From contig JAVLUG010000027.1 of assembly GCA_031629035.1 (NCBI GenBank), forward strand, positions 186,001 through 250,000: a stretch of DNA of 64,000 nt, read 5' to 3'. Made by a program: the position numbers and the translations under genes. The notes under the pieces are model-generated. The model saw only the letters and a program-made list of their open reading frames with translations, ran no database searches and had not been told where the DNA came from. Positions 48,057-57,041 of the stretch are shown here, piece by piece. Origin of the DNA: MVYY01 sp012517575. GTDB lineage: Bacteria; Bacteroidota; Bacteroidia; Bacteroidales; Paludibacteraceae. Position 1 is the first letter of the stretch; the number at the start of each line of letters is the position of its first letter.

Positions 48057-49556
48057 ATGCCGGAAAAACAGATGAAAAGGCTGGCAAAAGATACAGCCAT
48101 TTACGGATTGAGCAGCATCATAGGGAAATTTCTCAACTGGTGCCTGGTACCGCTGTACACTTACGTGTTAGAAAGTTCGGCAGATTATGGAATTGTTACC
48201 AATTTGTATGCGTGGACAGCTCTTTTGCTGGTGATACTCACCTACGGAATGGAAACGGGATTTTTCCGTTTTGCCAACAAAAATCGTGAAGAAGCACCCA
48301 AAGTTTATGGCACTACCATGATTTCGGTTGGGTTTACTTCTTTACTTTTTGCAGTTGTTTGTGTGATTTTTTCGCATCCAATCGCTACGGGAATGGGTTA
48401 TCCAAAGTTTCCCGAATTTATTGCCATGCTGGCTATTGTGGTTTCTATGGATGCTTTCGATGCCATTCCCTTTGCTTATTTGCGGTACAAAAATCGTCCC
48501 ATAAAATTTGCCGCATTAAAGCTTTTCATGATTTTTACCAACATTTTTTTCAATATCTTTTTTCTGGTTATTTGTCCGTGGTTACAAAAAAAAGCTCCTG
48601 AACTGATCAGTTGGTTTTATAATCCGCATTATGGAGTTGGATATATTTTCGTTGCCAATCTGATTTCGACTGCTGCAGTTACAGTGGCGCTATTGCCGGA
48701 TATTTTGGAAGCCAAATTCCGCTTGGATACGGCTTTGTTGAAAAAAATGCTGCAATATTCACTGCCATTGCTAATGTTGGGGATAGCGGGTATTATAGAT
48801 CAAACCATCGATAAAATTATTTTCCCCTTTCTTTTCGAAGACAAAGCCTATGCCGCTGCTCAGTTAGGAATTTATGGCGCCTGTTTCAAAATTTCGATGG
48901 TAATGATGATGTTTACACAAGCTTTTCGTTATGCTTATGAGCCTTTTATTTTTGCTCAGTATAAGGATAAAAACAGCACTGCTGCTTATGCCGATGCGAT
49001 GAAATATTTCATCATTTTTTCGCTGCTGATTTTTCTGGGTATGGTTTTCTATCTGGATATTTTCAAATTTATTATTCGTAGTGATTATTGGGCGGGTTTA
49101 CGCGTAGTTCCTATCGTACTGTTTTCCTATTTGTTTCAGGGCGTGTTTTTTAATCTTTCGCTTTGGTACAAACTTACCGACAAAACCATGTACGGCGCAT
49201 GGATTTCGATAGTGGGAAGTGTGATAACAATTGCCATCAATATTATTTTTGTTCCCGTTTTCAGTTATATGGCTTCGGCATGGGCTTCGTTTGCCTGTTA
49301 TTTTGTGATGATGCTGATTTCTTACTTTTTGGGACAAAAATATATGCCGATTAAATATGATTTGAAAACTATCGGCATTTATACTCTTGTAACTCTTGCA
49401 CTCTACGGCATCAGTCTTTTCATTACAACGCCCTATTTGTGGCTCAATTTGCTGATAAAAACCATTTTGCTTTTTCTTTTCGTAGCTTTCTTGATAAAAC
49501 GTGATTTTCCGTTACAGTCTATACCTGTAATTAATCGTTATTTGAAAAAATCATGA
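48057..49556 (+). CDS. Polysaccharide flippase (Wzx/MATE-like)
   Basis: 499-residue membrane protein with about 12-14 hydrophobic helices. It resembles the oligosaccharide flippase family that moves undecaprenyl-linked glycans to the periplasm. The start KDTAIYGLSSIIGKFLNWCLVPLYT is typical of Bacteroidota Wzx-like proteins. Its stop overlaps the next gene's ATG by 4 bases (ATGA), supporting one operon with the glycosyltransferases that follow. Confidence 0.9.
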   Translation: MPEKQMKRLAKDTAIYGLSSIIGKFLNWCLVPLYTYVLESSADYGIVTNLYAWTALLLVILTYGMETGFFRFANKNREEAPKVYGTTMISVGFTSLLFAVVCVIFSHPIATGMGYPKFPEFIAMLAIVVSMDAFDAIPFAYLRYKNRPIKFAALKLFMIFTNIFFNIFFLVICPWLQKKAPELISWFYNPHYGVGYIFVANLISTAAVTVALLPDILEAKFRLDTALLKKMLQYSLPLLMLGIAGIIDQTIDKIIFPFLFEDKAYAAAQLGIYGACFKISMVMMMFTQAFRYAYEPFIFAQYKDKNSTAAYADAMKYFIIFSLLIFLGMVFYLDIFKFIIRSDYWAGLRVVPIVLFSYLFQGVFFNLSLWYKLTDKTMYGAWISIVGSVITIAINIIFVPVFSYMASAWASFACYFVMMLISYFLGQKYMPIKYDLKTIGIYTLVTLALYGISLFITTPYLWLNLLIKTILLFLFVAFLIKRDFPLQSIPVINRYLKKS

Positions 49557-50275
49557 ATCAGCGCTTATTGCATATTATTACACCTGTCAAAGATTCGTTG
49601 GAAACAACTTTGCAAACCATTGAAAGTATCATGAATTCGGATTTTCAGTCGAATTTTCAATATACCGTTTATAATGATTTCAGTTCCGACGAAACAACCG
49701 AAAAGCTTGAGATTGTTTCTGCCGAAAAGGGATTTAGTTTGGTGAATTTGAAAGATATTACTACGCATCCCTCTCCAAATTATTTGTTGGTTTTGCAAAT
49801 GGCACAGCAAAGAGCTTTGTCGGATGGCGCACATTTGCTGATTGTGGAATCGGATGTAGTGGTGAAACAAAATACCATTCAGGTTTTATTTGATGCTGCT
49901 GCGGAACTTGAAAATCCGGGTCTGATTGCTGCCGTGACGCACGATAGGGATGGAAATGTCAATTTTCCGTATCTGTATGCCAAAAAATTTGTTGGGGAAA
50001 CGGTGAAAACTTCCAAACGTTTGAGTTTCTGTTGCACATTGATCACCCATTCGTTGTTAGAAACCTTCGATTTTAAAAATTTGCATCCTGAAAAATCATG
50101 GTATGACGTGTTCATTTCGCACAAAGCTGTTGAATTGGGATTTAGCAATTATTTAATGACCCAATTGCCCGTTTTGCATTTACCTCACAGCAGTCGCCCT
50201 TGGAAGCAGTTGAAATATACGCATCCTTTGAAATATTACTGGTTGAAATATACAAAAAGGAGAGATAAAATTTAA
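49553..50275 (+). CDS. Family 2 glycosyltransferase
   Basis: 240-residue cytoplasmic GT-A glycosyltransferase. The start LLHIITPVKDSLETTLQTIESIMNS has a GT2-like opening, YNDFSSDETTEKLEIV a donor-binding Asp region, and LLIVESDVVVKQNTIQVLFDAA the metal-binding D-x-D-like ESD. The C-terminus is basic (KYTKRRDKI). It probably adds a sugar to LPS or a surface glycan; the sugar is unknown. It overlaps the flippase stop and ends 4 bases before the next gene. Confidence 0.87.
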   Translation: MNQRLLHIITPVKDSLETTLQTIESIMNSDFQSNFQYTVYNDFSSDETTEKLEIVSAEKGFSLVNLKDITTHPSPNYLLVLQMAQQRALSDGAHLLIVESDVVVKQNTIQVLFDAAAELENPGLIAAVTHDRDGNVNFPYLYAKKFVGETVKTSKRLSFCCTLITHSLLETFDFKNLHPEKSWYDVFISHKAVELGFSNYLMTQLPVLHLPHSSRPWKQLKYTHPLKYYWLKYTKRRDKI

Positions 50276-50279
50276 GAAA

Positions 50280-51758
50280 ATGGAATATCCTTTGGTTTCT
50301 GTCATCATTCCGGTGTACAATATGGAAGCGTTTCTGGCTGAAGCGATAGATTCTGTGCTGGCTTCAACCTATCCTAATTTTGAAATAGTCATTATTGACG
50401 ATGGTTCTACAGATCAGTCGCCAGTGATTGCAGAAACATACAGTGCAAAGGATCAACGAATTCGATTTTACAGACAGCCAAATCGGGGTGTATCAGCAGC
50501 CCGTAACTTGGGTTTGGAAGAAGCTCGTGGAGAATTTGTTTTGCCGGTAGATGCTGATGACAAAATTTCTAAGTATTATCTTGAAACTGCTGCTAAAGTT
50601 CTTATTCAACAACCTCAAGTAAAGATTGTTACATGTGAATATGAATGTTTTGGTGAGAAACAGGGGAAAGGGAAATATCGCCCTTATCACAGAAAATTGC
50701 TTGCACGGAAAAATGTTATCAATAATTGTTCAATGTTTCGTAGGGCAGATGCTTTGAAAGTGGGTGGTTATTCTGAAGAAATTATTGGACGTGAAGATTG
50801 GGAACTGTGGATATCAGTATTGAAAAATGGTGGAGAGGTAGTTCATTTACCTGAAATAGGATTTTACTATCGAATCAGGAGTAATTCGAAAAGAATTTCC
50901 GACAGAAAACTGAAAAAACATATTATTGACGTTTTAAATCGTCGTCACAAAGCATTTTTTTATCGCGAATTGGGTGGTAAATTGCACTATCAACGCTCGT
51001 TATCACGGTTATTTAATTTTTTGATTCATCTTTACAAACCCGAAACTTTTGTTGTCTCACCCAATTTTAAAGAGGAAGAAGAATTTTTTTATTCTTTGCC
51101 CGATATTTTCGATAAGCAAGGCGAAACGATTCATTCTGGAAGAAATACCATTAAAATTTTTGACGTGGGAAATGAGAAATGGGTTGTTAAATCGTTTCAA
51201 TTGCCCAATGTTGTCAATCGGTTTGTTTATGGTATTTTCAGAAAATCAAAAGCGAGGCGTTCGTATGAATATGCGTTGAAACTCCTCTCGCTGGGAATTT
51301 CCACACCACACCCTATTGGCTATTATGAGCAGAAGATATTCTTTCTGTTCGATAAAAGTTTTTATGTGTCGGTGATGTCTGAATGTAACCATCGTTTTGA
51401 TGAATTGATTCGAGACGCGAATTTTCCCGACCGAGAAAAGATATTAAAAGCTGTTGCCCGTTTCACGGCTGAGCTTCACGAAAAAGGAGTTTTACATTCA
51501 GATTATTCGGCCGGGAACATCTTGTTTTCTTACACGAATGACGATATTAACATTGAATTGATTGACCTGAATCGGTTGAAATTTGGAAAAATTTCTAAAG
51601 TTGCCGGGTGCAGGAACTTTGAAAGATTAAATTTGGAACCCGGAGCTTTGAAGATAATGGCTGAGGAATATGCCGTTGCACGTGGTTTTGACAAACAGGA
51701 ATGTGTGGAACTTGTTTTGCAATATCGTTGGAAAAAGCATAAAACTATCAATTCGTAA
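50280..51758 (+). CDS. Fused GT2 glycosyltransferase and WaaP/InaA-like kinase
   Basis: 492-residue bifunctional protein. Residues 1-240 are a clear GT2 domain (VSVIIPVYNMEAFLAEAIDS, IDDGSTDQSP, DADDKI, GREDWELW). Residues about 295-490 are a protein-kinase-like domain of the Kdo/LPS-core kinase type: catalytic loop LHEKGVLHSDYSAGNILF with H406, D408 and N413, and metal-binding D429 in IELIDLNRLKFG. The kinase half has no Gly-rich loop obvious to the eye. Such kinases phosphorylate LPS core sugars, so the fusion may add and then phosphorylate a core sugar. It lies between a GT2 and an O-antigen ligase gene. Confidence 0.87.
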   Translation: MEYPLVSVIIPVYNMEAFLAEAIDSVLASTYPNFEIVIIDDGSTDQSPVIAETYSAKDQRIRFYRQPNRGVSAARNLGLEEARGEFVLPVDADDKISKYYLETAAKVLIQQPQVKIVTCEYECFGEKQGKGKYRPYHRKLLARKNVINNCSMFRRADALKVGGYSEEIIGREDWELWISVLKNGGEVVHLPEIGFYYRIRSNSKRISDRKLKKHIIDVLNRRHKAFFYRELGGKLHYQRSLSRLFNFLIHLYKPETFVVSPNFKEEEEFFYSLPDIFDKQGETIHSGRNTIKIFDVGNEKWVVKSFQLPNVVNRFVYGIFRKSKARRSYEYALKLLSLGISTPHPIGYYEQKIFFLFDKSFYVSVMSECNHRFDELIRDANFPDREKILKAVARFTAELHEKGVLHSDYSAGNILFSYTNDDINIELIDLNRLKFGKISKVAGCRNFERLNLEPGALKIMAEEYAVARGFDKQECVELVLQYRWKKHKTINS

Positions 51759-51781
51759 TCACCAAAAAATTAGACATTAAA

Positions 51782-53173
51782 ATGTTTAAAAAACTTTCTT
51801 TGGGAACACGTTTTGTTCTATTGTCAATAATTGTTTTCTTCACATTTATAGCCCTTACCGGTTCAATCTATCGATATACGACCATTGGCATAGAGCAAAA
51901 TATTCCGGTTTTGACATTATTGGCCGGATGTTATTTCTTTGTACAACTGCTCCTTTTTCTTATCGTTTTTAAAAATCAACTTCCAAAGTGGAACTTTTCG
52001 TGGGATAATATTATAACACTTTCCTTGTTTTTTCTACTGATTTCGACGGTTTTAAGTGTTAATGTTTCTATTACGGCTACCGTTATTTTTGTTGTTATGG
52101 CCGTCTTGTTTTCAACAGTCAAAAAAAAGCACTTTCAACCCCATCCTCTTTTTTATTTTATTGCTGCCTATTATTTGTTTCAGTATGTAGGACTTCTGTG
52201 GTCGCTCGATCCTACTTATGGATGGCGTTTTGTGGGAAGAGGACTGACTTTTCTTGTATTACCTTTGGCTTTTAGTTTTTATTCTGTTTCGGAAGAAAAG
52301 AGAAATCTGCTGTTGCGTATTTTCTTTCGGTTTTTGGAAGTCTATTTACTAATGGTAATGGTGGCTTATTTTTATCAGGTTCAATTTCATAAAGTTGATT
52401 TTGGAATTGGATTTCATCTGAAAAAGAATTATTTCTGCACACCTGTGCCGCCGGGAGTAGATTATAACTTATTGTTGGGCTGGGCAGGTTACAATCATCC
52501 AACTTTCGTGTCTTTTATTTTGACACTGATGTTTGGAATCGGATTTTATTTGTGGCAAAATGATAATTCTCCCAAAACAATTAAAATATCCCGTTTCGAA
52601 ATAATTTTTTACGGATTCATGTCGGCCGTAGTCATTTTATTGTTGCAAAGCCGTATAGGAATGATTATGTTCCCGTTTGGTATTTTCTTAACCTTGCTCT
52701 ACAGGTTGAGAAAAAGGAAAAAACTTGTTTTATCCGTAGTTATTTTTTCATGTATTTTAGTATCGCTGGCAGGAATATATATCTACAATAATTTTCGTGG
52801 TTATTTTACCGATCGTCCGCGAGAGATACAAACCGATATTGTGCTTTCGTTTTTGAAAGACCATTATCTATTGGGTACCGGTACGGGTGGAATGAAAATT
52901 TTAATTCCATGGTTTCCAACTGCTCACAATCAATTTTTAGGAGATTTATTTCATTTGGGTATTCCCGGTTTACTTTTGTTGTTGGCTTTAATGGGAAGTT
53001 CGTTTTATTTTGCCATTAAGGATAAAAATTTCCCGTTGCTGTATTTTTTGGTGATTTATTTTATAATGATGCAAATAGAAATGCCACTTTCCCTGCAGAA
53101 AGGAATAACCTACTTTACTTTATTTGTGGGGTTGTTATTAAAACCTCTATCAATTGGAAAAGGAAAAATATAA
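51782..53173 (+). CDS. O-antigen ligase/polymerase family protein
   Basis: 463-residue membrane protein with about 11-12 hydrophobic helices. The periplasmic loop and Wzy_C-type region hold the FTDRPREIQTDIVLSFLKDHYLLGTGTGG and WFPTAHNQFLGDLFHLG features typical of WaaL-like O-antigen ligases, which join O-chains to lipid A-core. It ends this surface glycan operon and converges on rnhA with only one base between the two stop codons. Confidence 0.87.
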   Translation: MFKKLSLGTRFVLLSIIVFFTFIALTGSIYRYTTIGIEQNIPVLTLLAGCYFFVQLLLFLIVFKNQLPKWNFSWDNIITLSLFFLLISTVLSVNVSITATVIFVVMAVLFSTVKKKHFQPHPLFYFIAAYYLFQYVGLLWSLDPTYGWRFVGRGLTFLVLPLAFSFYSVSEEKRNLLLRIFFRFLEVYLLMVMVAYFYQVQFHKVDFGIGFHLKKNYFCTPVPPGVDYNLLLGWAGYNHPTFVSFILTLMFGIGFYLWQNDNSPKTIKISRFEIIFYGFMSAVVILLLQSRIGMIMFPFGIFLTLLYRLRKRKKLVLSVVIFSCILVSLAGIYIYNNFRGYFTDRPREIQTDIVLSFLKDHYLLGTGTGGMKILIPWFPTAHNQFLGDLFHLGIPGLLLLLALMGSSFYFAIKDKNFPLLYFLVIYFIMMQIEMPLSLQKGITYFTLFVGLLLKPLSIGKGKI

Positions 53174-53174
53174 A

Positions 53175-53807
53175 TCATTTTCTTCCAAAATCGGCAGGGA
53201 TTTCACCCCAAGCTTCGGTTTCCCACTTTAGCAACGGAGTTGAATATTCATTGTTTTGCAACCAATTTTCGGCTCGAGCTATCAGCTCAAACAAATATTC
53301 GTTTTCCTCATTCTTTTCCAATTTGGTTTTTGCTTTTTTCTGCTGTACCCATTTCAACGCAGTGCGGCTGTCGGAATAAAGTGGCAATTGACTGTTCTTT
53401 TGTTTCAAGAGAGCCAGTGCGTGAACAATAGCCAAAAATTCGCCGATATTGTTTGTCCCGTTCCGAAACGGGCCATGATGAAAAATTTCCTTGCCTGTTT
53501 TGGTGTAAACTCCGCGATATTCGAGCATTCCGGGATTGCCGCTGCAGGCAGCATCTACCGAAATACTTTCCATTATCGGTTGCCCGACTGGTGTTTTTTC
53601 CCCTACAGGTTTTTTTTGAGCATTATTTGATGTGCCGATATATTTCCAATAAGGTGATTTGAATGCTTGTTGTGCTTCTTTTTCAGTAGCAAAACCTTTA
53701 AATTTCGCTCCTTCAAATTGATGAACTTGCCGACTGCATTCTTCCCAAGAAGGATAAATTCCGGGCTGTTTCCCTTTCCAGACAACAAAAAATTTATTTT
53801 TACTCAT
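53175..53807 (-). CDS. Ribonuclease H1 with N-terminal hybrid-binding domain
   Basis: 210-residue enzyme that removes RNA from RNA-DNA hybrids. Residues 1-50 form the viroplasmin/HBD domain (FFVVWKGKQPGIYPSWEEC, FKGFATEKEAQQAF). The catalytic domain begins near residue 80 with SISVDAACSGNPG (Asp), then GEFLAIVHAL (Glu), LYSDSRTALKW (Asp) and the terminal WGEIPADFGRK, typical of the Bacteroidota type. Confidence 0.94.
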   Translation of the reverse strand: MSKNKFFVVWKGKQPGIYPSWEECSRQVHQFEGAKFKGFATEKEAQQAFKSPYWKYIGTSNNAQKKPVGEKTPVGQPIMESISVDAACSGNPGMLEYRGVYTKTGKEIFHHGPFRNGTNNIGEFLAIVHALALLKQKNSQLPLYSDSRTALKWVQQKKAKTKLEKNEENEYLFELIARAENWLQNNEYSTPLLKWETEAWGEIPADFGRK

Positions 53808-53904
53808 AACGTTGATAATTTTCAGGATGAGAAAGGCTGAGAAGCAGGAAGTAAATTTTTATTTATCGCCGAAAAAATGTAATTTTGCACCACTTTCAAA
53901 AAAT

Positions 53905-53976
53905 GGTCTTGTAGTTCAATGGATAGAACGAAAGTTTCCTAAACTTTAGATTCGGGTTCGATTCCCGGCGAGACTA
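53905..53976 (+). tRNA. tRNA-Arg (anticodon CCT)
   Basis: 72-base cloverleaf: acceptor GGTCTTG with CGAGACT (one G-T and one G-U pair), T8-A9, D-stem GTTC/GAAC, anticodon stem-loop AAAGTTTCCTAAACTTT (CCT), T-arm with GGGTTCGATTCCC, discriminator A. Its last 38 bases lie opposite the end of the LolD-like gene on the minus strand. Confidence 0.93.
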
Positions 53977-54697
53977 CGAATTTTTCTTTTTCTGTCGTTT
54001 TCAGCACCATTCCATCTTTCAGCTCTATTACCCTGTCGGTTTGTAAAGCCAAATCTTTATCGTGTGTAACAATGACGATGGTCAATCCCAATTTGTCGCG
54101 TAGTTGAAACAACAACTTGTGAAGTTCCGTTTTGTTTTTTGAATCGAGGCTACCGGAAGGTTCATCGGCCAGTATCAGTAAAGGATCATTGATTAAAGCG
54201 CGTGCTACTGCTACCCGTTGTTTTTCGCCGCCCGACAATTCGTTGGGTTTGTGATGCATACGGTCTGAAAGTTGAAGTTCCTCCAAAATTTTTTTTGCTT
54301 TGTCAGTTGTTTTTTTAACTTCTTTTCCGGCAATCAAGGCAGGAAACATAACATTTTCCAAAGCCGTAAATTCGGGAAGAAGTTGATGAAACTGAAAAAC
54401 AAAACCGATATTTCGATTCCGAAATGCTGAAAGTTCTTTTTCGGATAATTTGCTGAAAGTTAATCCATTAATAGATACAATTCCATCATTTGGTTTGTCA
54501 ATGGTTCCCAATATCTGTAGCAGTGTGGTTTTACCTGCTCCACTTGGGCCAACGATGGCTACAACTTCTCCTTTTTCAACCGATAAATCTACACCTTTCA
54601 GCACTTCCAAGTTGCCAAAACTTTTATGAATATTGCTGGCTTCAATCATTTTTTCGTGCATTTTGGTACTCATGCTGTGGTTTTCAAATGTATTCAT
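53939..54697 (-). CDS. LolD-like ABC transporter ATPase
   Basis: Up to 252 residues, resembling the MacB/LolD group of lipoprotein-release or macrolide-export ATPases. Walker [12 protein letters not shown], signature [15 protein letters not shown], Walker [14 protein letters not shown] and H-loop [10 protein letters not shown]. Several ATGs lie near the start; 54649 ([12 protein letters not shown]) would give the usual LolD opening. The last residues ([12 protein letters not shown]) are read from the antisense strand of the tRNA-Arg gene. No permease gene is adjacent. It follows the NSS transporter by 36 bases. Confidence 0.88.
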   Translation of the reverse strand: MNTFENHSMSTKMHEKMIEASNIHKSFGNLEVLKGVDLSVEKGEVVAIVGPSGAGKTTLLQILGTIDKPNDGIVSINGLTFSKLSEKELSAFRNRNIGFVFQFHQLLPEFTALENVMFPALIAGKEVKKTTDKAKKILEELQLSDRMHHKPNELSGGEKQRVAVARALINDPLLILADEPSGSLDSKNKTELHKLLFQLRDKLGLTIVIVTHDKDLALQTDRVIELKDGMVLKTTEKEKFVVSPGIEPESKV

Positions 54698-54733
54698 TCT
54701 TATTTTTATATTGGGAGCAATGTTTCAAATTTA

Positions 54734-56095
54734 TTAAAAACCAAGCCATTTTGTCAACCCAAACTGATTCAGTAGAATGAGAAGAATGGCGAGAGGGGCA
54801 AGGTATCGGGTTATCAACAAAAAAACATTTAAAAAAGGTATTTTGTATTTTCCGTTACTGCTGAGTTCTTTGTAAATTTTCTGTTTGTCGATTTTCCAGC
54901 CAACAAATAACGATATAAAAATTCCTCCCACCGGCATCAGTACTTTTGAAGTCAGAGCATCAAATAAATCGAAGAATCCAAGTCCAAAAATGGTAAATTC
55001 TTTCCATATTCCCAATGAGAATGAAGCCATGACTCCGAGAACAATTACGCCAACCGATGAACCGATTGCTGCTTTGGCTCGCGAAATATGTAATTCTTCA
55101 TTCATGTAAGCAACGATTACTTCCAAAAGTGAAATGGTAGAAGTTAAAGAAGCCAAAGCCAGCAAAATGAAAAACAGAGTTGACCAGATCGCACTACCTT
55201 GCATTTGTGAAAAAATATGAGGCAAGGTTATAAATACCAGTTCGGGACCTTGAGCAGGATCAATGCCGAAAGAAAATACTGCTGGGAAAATGGCAATGGA
55301 AGCAAGGATGGCTACCAGCGTATCGAGAATGGTAACTTGAAGCGCAGTGGAACTGAGATTGTTGTGCTTATTCATGTAGGAACCGTAAGTTATCATACAG
55401 CCCATTCCCAAACTTAATGAAAAAAAAGCTTGTCCCATCGCGCTCAAAACGACTTCTGAATTAATTTTTCCGAAATCGGTTTTGAAAAGAAATTTCAATC
55501 CTTCGGTACCGTTGGGTAAAGTAATGGAACGAATTCCCAAAATGATGATAATCAAAAACAGCAAAGGCATCATGAATTTGGTACTTTTCTCAATCCCATC
55601 CTTGACTCCTGCCAAAACAATGGCACAGGTAAATGCGGTAAAAAGAATCATCCAGCCAATAGGGCGAAAAGTATCGGTGCTGAAATTGGTAAATGATTGA
55701 TTCAGTTGGGCAGGCGAAACGTGTGAAAACTTATTGCCAATGGACTGGGCAATGTATTCGAGTGTCCACCCTGAAACAACTACATAAAAACCCAGAATGA
55801 TGAAAGAACAAATAACGCCCATAAGTCCTACCAGCCACCATTTTCCTTTTGGCGCCAAAGTTCGAAACGAACCTGCTGCATTTGCCTGCGCCATTCGACC
55901 GATGGAAAACTCGGAAATCATAACCGGCAGTCCGAGAAAAATAACACAAAGAATGTAAACCAACAGAAAAGCCCCTCCTCCGGATTCTCCAAGCAAATAT
56001 GGGAAACGCCAAATATTGCCCAATCCTACGGCAGAGCCTGTGGCAGCCGCTATGGCGCCAATCTTGCTGAAATTGATTCTATCTTTTTTTGCCAT
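54734..56095 (-). CDS. Sodium-dependent transporter, NSS/SNF family
   Basis: 453-residue inner-membrane transporter with 11-12 helices. The opening FSKIGAIAAATGSAVGLGNIWRFPYLLGESGGGAFL holds the unwound TM1 sodium/substrate site typical of LeuT-like bacterial transporters. Substrates are usually amino acids. It is transcribed before the LolD-like gene on the minus strand. Confidence 0.94.
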   Translation of the reverse strand: MAKKDRINFSKIGAIAAATGSAVGLGNIWRFPYLLGESGGGAFLLVYILCVIFLGLPVMISEFSIGRMAQANAAGSFRTLAPKGKWWLVGLMGVICSFIILGFYVVVSGWTLEYIAQSIGNKFSHVSPAQLNQSFTNFSTDTFRPIGWMILFTAFTCAIVLAGVKDGIEKSTKFMMPLLFLIIIILGIRSITLPNGTEGLKFLFKTDFGKINSEVVLSAMGQAFFSLSLGMGCMITYGSYMNKHNNLSSTALQVTILDTLVAILASIAIFPAVFSFGIDPAQGPELVFITLPHIFSQMQGSAIWSTLFFILLALASLTSTISLLEVIVAYMNEELHISRAKAAIGSSVGVIVLGVMASFSLGIWKEFTIFGLGFFDLFDALTSKVLMPVGGIFISLFVGWKIDKQKIYKELSSNGKYKIPFLNVFLLITRYLAPLAILLILLNQFGLTKWLGF

Positions 56096-56199
56096 TTTTT
56101 ATTGTTTTCGATGCATATTTGTTGCAAAAGTAGAGAAAAAAAATAAAAATCGAAATGAATTGAAAAAAGCAGCTTTAATAATTATTTTTGTAAAATAGT

Positions 56200-56207
56200 T
56201 ATCTTTG
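56200..56207 (+). promoter_or_regulatory. -7 promoter element of rdgB
   Basis: TATCTTTG fits TAnnTTTG. It overlaps a TTG that could be misread as a start codon; the true start lies 43 bases downstream at 56250. A consensus -33 was not found at the right distance. Confidence 0.55.
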
Positions 56208-56249
56208 CATGGGTTAGAAAAATCTAAAGGAAATCAACATTATTTTAAA

Positions 56250-56834
56250 GTGGAAAAATTGGTTTTTGCAACAAACAATCTTCATAAGTTGCAAGAAGTT
56301 AGGGCAATTTTGGACGGGAAAGTAAATATTCGAAGTTTATCGGAAATAGGTTGCTTCGATGAAATACCTGAAACAGCTGATACGTTGGAAGGTAACGCCT
56401 TGATGAAGGCAAAATATGTTTACGACAGATTTCAGTTGGACTGCTTTGCCGACGATACCGGCTTGGAAATTGACGCGCTGGGAGGTGAGCCTGGAGTTTT
56501 TTCGGCACGATATGCGGGATTGGAACAAGATTCTTACAAAAACCGAATGAAAGTGTTGCGTTTAATGAAGCAACAAACCAATCGAAAAGCTCGATTCAGA
56601 ACAGTCATTGCCCTTATTTTGCAAGGGGAAGAATATTTTTTTGAAGGAAAAATCAGTGGCGTTATCGCTCTTGAACCTCGTGGTGAAGGTGGTTTTGGAT
56701 ACGATTCCATATTCGTTCCTGATGGTTACGAAAAAACTTTTGCAGAATTGTCGGCGGAACAAAAAAACCAAATCAGCCACAGGGCAATAGCCGTGAAAAA
56801 ATTTGCAGATTTTATTCTGTCAAAGGAACATTGA
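56250..56834 (+). CDS. rdgB: XTP/dITP diphosphatase (RdgB/HAM1)
   Basis: 194-residue nucleotide pool cleaner that hydrolyses dITP, XTP and related nucleotides. The start is taken as GTG at 56250 (translated [17 protein letters not shown]), which gives the normal family length and lies just after the TATCTTTG promoter element and an AAAGGAAA Shine-Dalgarno-like stretch. Motifs are [44 protein letters not shown] and SHRAIAV. Confidence 0.94.
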   Translation: MEKLVFATNNLHKLQEVRAILDGKVNIRSLSEIGCFDEIPETADTLEGNALMKAKYVYDRFQLDCFADDTGLEIDALGGEPGVFSARYAGLEQDSYKNRMKVLRLMKQQTNRKARFRTVIALILQGEEYFFEGKISGVIALEPRGEGGFGYDSIFVPDGYEKTFAELSAEQKNQISHRAIAVKKFADFILSKEH

Positions 56835-57041
56835 AAATTCAAGTTTTAAAATAGCTTCATGTCATTATCAATCATTGACAGAACAAAATAAAACAGAAAT
56901 TTTTCAGTTTATTTTATCGGTAACTTATTTGACTGCAACTAAATTTTAAATCTAAAACAGATTTGACTAAATATATTACTATTTTCGATGTGGCGTGATA
57001 GAATTAAGTGCGCTATTTCCTCAAAAACAAATATTTAACTT

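Noticed and set aside
56205..56249. TTG start of rdgB
   Set aside because: It lies within the TATCTTTG promoter element and would add 15 residues with no family similarity; GTG at 56250 gives the expected length.
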